A stretch of DNA of 64,000 bases from Rhodobacteraceae bacterium KLH11 (GTDB taxonomy: Bacteria; Pseudomonadota; Alphaproteobacteria; Rhodobacterales; Rhodobacteraceae). A program made the translations under genes and the position numbers. Every line of letters begins with the position of its first letter. The first letter of the stretch is position 1. The notes under the pieces are model-generated. The model ran no database searches and was not told the origin of the DNA. It worked only from the letters and a program-made list of their open reading frames with translations. This document shows, in pieces, positions 61,798 to 64,000 of this stretch. The DNA is taken from assembly GCA_000158135.1 (NCBI GenBank), contig DS999531.1, positions 2,088,051 through 2,152,050 on the forward strand, read 5' to 3'.

Positions 61798-64000
61798 TCA
61801 ACCCAGTTCGACCAGCAGGTCCTTTGCGTCAATCTGGCTGCCGGGTTGAACATGTACGGCTTTGACAACCGCATCCCGCTCGGCGTGGAGGCCGGTCTCC
61901 ATCTTCATCGCTTCGATGGTCAGCAGCAGGTCGCCTTCGGTCACTTCCTGACCAGCGGTCACGGCGACGGTTGCAACCACACCGGGCATTGGCGCGCCGA
62001 TATGGTCGGGGTTGCCGGTATCCGCTTTGGGGCGGGCTTCGGTCGTTGATTTGACCAGACGGTTGGGCACCCGGACCACCCGAGGCTGACCGTTGAGTTC
62101 GAAGAAAACCCTGACCTCACCTTTCTCGTCGGTCTCGCCTATGGCCTGACAGCGGATTTCCAGTGTCTTGCCGGGGTCGATCTCGGCCGAGATCTCTTCC
62201 CCCGGTTCCATGCCATAAAAGAACGTTCGCGTGGGCAGGGTCCGCACCGGGCCAAATTGCTGGTGGCGGGTCATGTAATCCTCAAAGACCTTGGGATACA
62301 TCAGCGCCCCGTTCAGATCCTCATCATCAACAGGCTGTTCCAGAGCCTGTTCCAACTCGGTGCGCCGGGCCTCAATATCTTCGGCTTCCAGCAGTGCGCC
62401 CGGTCGCACGGTGATTGGCTGCTGGCCCTTCAGAACCTTCTTCACGATCGCTTCGGGGAACCCTCCGGGTGCTTGCCCGACATAGCCTTTCATCAGCGTC
62501 ACCACGCTTTCGGGAAAGCTGACCTCGGTATCGGGGTCCAGCACATCTTCGCAGGTCAGGCCCTGCGAGACCATCATCAGCGCCATGTCACCAACCGTTT
62601 TGGCAATCGGGGTCACCTTGATCACGTCACCGAACATCTGGTTCACATCCGCATAGGTCCGGGCCACCTCGTGCCAGCGGTTGTCCAGCCCCAGACTGCG
62701 GGCCTGCGCCTTGAGGTTGGTGAACTGGCCGCCGGGCATCTCGTGCAGATACACTTCGGATGCGGGCGATTGCATGCCGGATTCGAAGGCACCGTAATTG
62801 CCGCGCACCTCTTCCCAATAATCCGAGATTCGCCGGATCGCCGTAATGTCCAGCCCGGTGGCGCGCGCGTCATATTTCAGCGCCTCGACCACCGTGCCCA
62901 GCGTTGCCTGACTGGTGTTGCCCGACAGCGCGTCCATGGCGCAATCCACCGCATCCACACCCACCTCGGAGGCGACCAGAATGGTGGCACTGGCGATACC
63001 CGCCGTATCATGGGTGTGGAAGTGGATCGGCAGCCCGGTTTCCTCTTTGATCGCCGGGAACAGAACCCGCGCCGCGTCGGGCCGCAGCAGGCCGCCCATA
63101 TCCTTGATGCACAGCACATGCGTGCCCGCCGCCTTCAACTCGCGCGCGATATTCAGGTAATAATCCAGATTGTATTTCGGGCGTGTCGGGTCCAGCACGT
63201 CGCCGGTATAACAGATCGCCGCTTCTAGGATTTTACCGCTGTCCAGCACCGCATCCATCGAGACACGCATGTTCTCGACCCAGTTCAGCGGATCAAATAC
63301 CCGGAACACATCGACGCCGCTGGTGGCGGCCTGCCGCACAAAGCTTTGCACCACATTGTCAGGATAGTTGGTATAACCCACCCCGTTCGAGCCGCGCAGC
63401 AGCATCTGCATCAGCAAGTTCGGCATCGCCGCGCGCAGGTCCCGCAACCGTTGCCAGGGGCATTCGTTCAGAAAGCGATAGGCCACATCAAAGGTCGCCC
63501 CGCCCCAAACCTCCATCGAGAACAGCTGGGGCAGGTCATAGGCATAATTGGGGGCGATCCCGATCATATCCAGCGACCGCATCCGCGTGGCCAGCAGCGA
63601 TTGATGGCTGTCGCGCATGGTGGTGTCGGTGATCAGCAGCTGTTTCTGCGCTTTCATCCAGTCGGCAACCGCCTGCGGCCCCTGGCTGTCCAGAAGCTGC
63701 CGCGGGCCATCCTGAATTGTATCGTTGAACGGCCTTGGCGCCTTGGGCAGCCGCAGCCCGCTGGCCGGGCGTGGGCGATCCCGTGTTTCGGGGTGGCCAT
63801 TCACGGTGATATCCGCGATATAGGTCAGCACCCGCGTTGCCCGGTCGCGCCGCGGTTTGAAGTTGAACAGGTCCGGCGTCTCATCAATGAATTTCGTAGT
63901 GTATTCATTCGACAGGAAGGTCGGGTGCTTCAGCAGGTTTTCGACAAAGGCGATGTTCGTGGACACGCCGCGCACGCGGAATTCCCGCAATGCCCGGTCC
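61798..64000 (-). CDS. pyc: Pyruvate carboxylase, C-terminal part (truncated by window edge)
   Basis: The C-terminal 734 or so residues of pyruvate carboxylase; the biotin carboxylase half lies beyond the window. First comes the end of the BC domain (LREFRVRGVSTNIAFVENLL), then the carboxyltransferase TIM barrel with the substrate motif LLITDTTMRDSHQSLLATR, and metal-site HFHTHDTAGIA. The biotinyl domain closes it, with EAMKM (Lys codon near 61910). It makes oxaloacetate from pyruvate, refilling the TCA cycle. The frame stays open to the right edge. Confidence 0.95.
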   Translation of the reverse strand, partial: DRALREFRVRGVSTNIAFVENLLKHPTFLSNEYTTKFIDETPDLFNFKPRRDRATRVLTYIADITVNGHPETRDRPRPASGLRLPKAPRPFNDTIQDGPRQLLDSQGPQAVADWMKAQKQLLITDTTMRDSHQSLLATRMRSLDMIGIAPNYAYDLPQLFSMEVWGGATFDVAYRFLNECPWQRLRDLRAAMPNLLMQMLLRGSNGVGYTNYPDNVVQSFVRQAATSGVDVFRVFDPLNWVENMRVSMDAVLDSGKILEAAICYTGDVLDPTRPKYNLDYYLNIARELKAAGTHVLCIKDMGGLLRPDAARVLFPAIKEETGLPIHFHTHDTAGIASATILVASEVGVDAVDCAMDALSGNTSQATLGTVVEALKYDARATGLDITAIRRISDYWEEVRGNYGAFESGMQSPASEVYLHEMPGGQFTNLKAQARSLGLDNRWHEVARTYADVNQMFGDVIKVTPIAKTVGDMALMMVSQGLTCEDVLDPDTEVSFPESVVTLMKGYVGQAPGGFPEAIVKKVLKGQQPITVRPGALLEAEDIEARRTELEQALEQPVDDEDLNGALMYPKVFEDYMTRHQQFGPVRTLPTRTFFYGMEPGEEISAEIDPGKTLEIRCQAIGETDEKGEVRVFFELNGQPRVVRVPNRLVKSTTEARPKADTGNPDHIGAPMPGVVATVAVTAGQEVTEGDLLLTIEAMKMETGLHAERDAVVKAVHVQPGSQIDAKDLLVELG

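Noticed and set aside
1..64000. CRISPR array, prophage, defence island or biosynthetic cluster
   Set aside because: No regularly spaced repeats, no phage structural genes, no integrase or transposase, no restriction or toxin-antitoxin pair and no NRPS/PKS-type genes were seen. The region is mostly core metabolism and transport.

Overview
The window looks like chromosomal DNA of a Roseobacter-group alphaproteobacterium (Rhodobacterales). The evidence is the GC-rich, densely packed gene content: a split propionyl-CoA carboxylase locus with a PccR-type regulator, a betI-betC-betA choline-O-sulfate locus, an HdaA-type DnaA paralogue, a short prolyl-tRNA synthetase without the editing insert, a typical alphaproteobacterial his cluster and a pyc gene. 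I see no rRNA operon, prophage, complete insertion sequence or CRISPR array. Three tRNA genes are present (Tyr, and two identical Gly).

Layout. 1-6.7 kb: two SLC13/TrkA-C permeases flank a secreted YbaY-META protein, a KstD-like FAD dehydrogenase paired with a BASS-family symporter, and a class I glutamine amidotransferase. 6.8-11.5 kb: yebC with a clear terminator, an MFS protein, a divergent argP/lysE-type exporter pair and a DMT exporter. 11.55-15.8 kb: betI-betC-betA (choline-O-sulfate to choline to betaine aldehyde) behind a BetI-type operator. 15.9-30.0 kb: the propionate-assimilation region, with pccR, pccB, two small conserved genes, a convergent porin, a lipoprotein, pccA, a membrane protein, a DUF4174 protein, a sulfotransferase-like gene and methylmalonyl-CoA mutase. 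Together these convert propionyl-CoA to methylmalonyl-CoA and on to succinyl-CoA; no epimerase is visible here. 30.1-36.7 kb: small enzymes, DjlA-like, Ppx/GppA, HdaA and an AI-2E-family permease. 36.8-43.4 kb: a 2OG-Fe(II) oxygenase/FAD oxidoreductase pair, proS and lolCD. 43.4-52.8 kb: a quaternary-amine ABC transporter with an unusual two-in-one permease, NnrU, a DUF2478 protein and a GT39-type protein. 52.8-61.7 kb: tRNA-Tyr, rlmB, several small proteins, the his genes interleaved with opposite-strand genes, an Lrp/AsnC remnant next to two tRNA-Gly genes, and a MAPEG protein. 61.8 kb to the end: the C-terminal part of pyruvate carboxylase.

The most interesting points are these. (1) A zinc-ribbon protein gene directly after rlmB (53806-54081) has no ATG, GTG or TTG start but a perfect Shine-Dalgarno placed before an ATT codon. 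(2) Three BetI-like operators lie at distant places: before betI, before the ABC transporter about 34 kb away, and, in degenerate form, before the FAD oxidoreductase/2OG oxygenase pair. They suggest one osmolyte regulon that includes an uncharacterised oxidative enzyme pair. (3) Two intergenic regions end in orphan intrinsic terminators and look like small RNAs or attenuators. (4) TTTGCAAA palindromes lie before pccR and pccB. I did not find a wholly new multi-gene system; most of the window is core metabolism.
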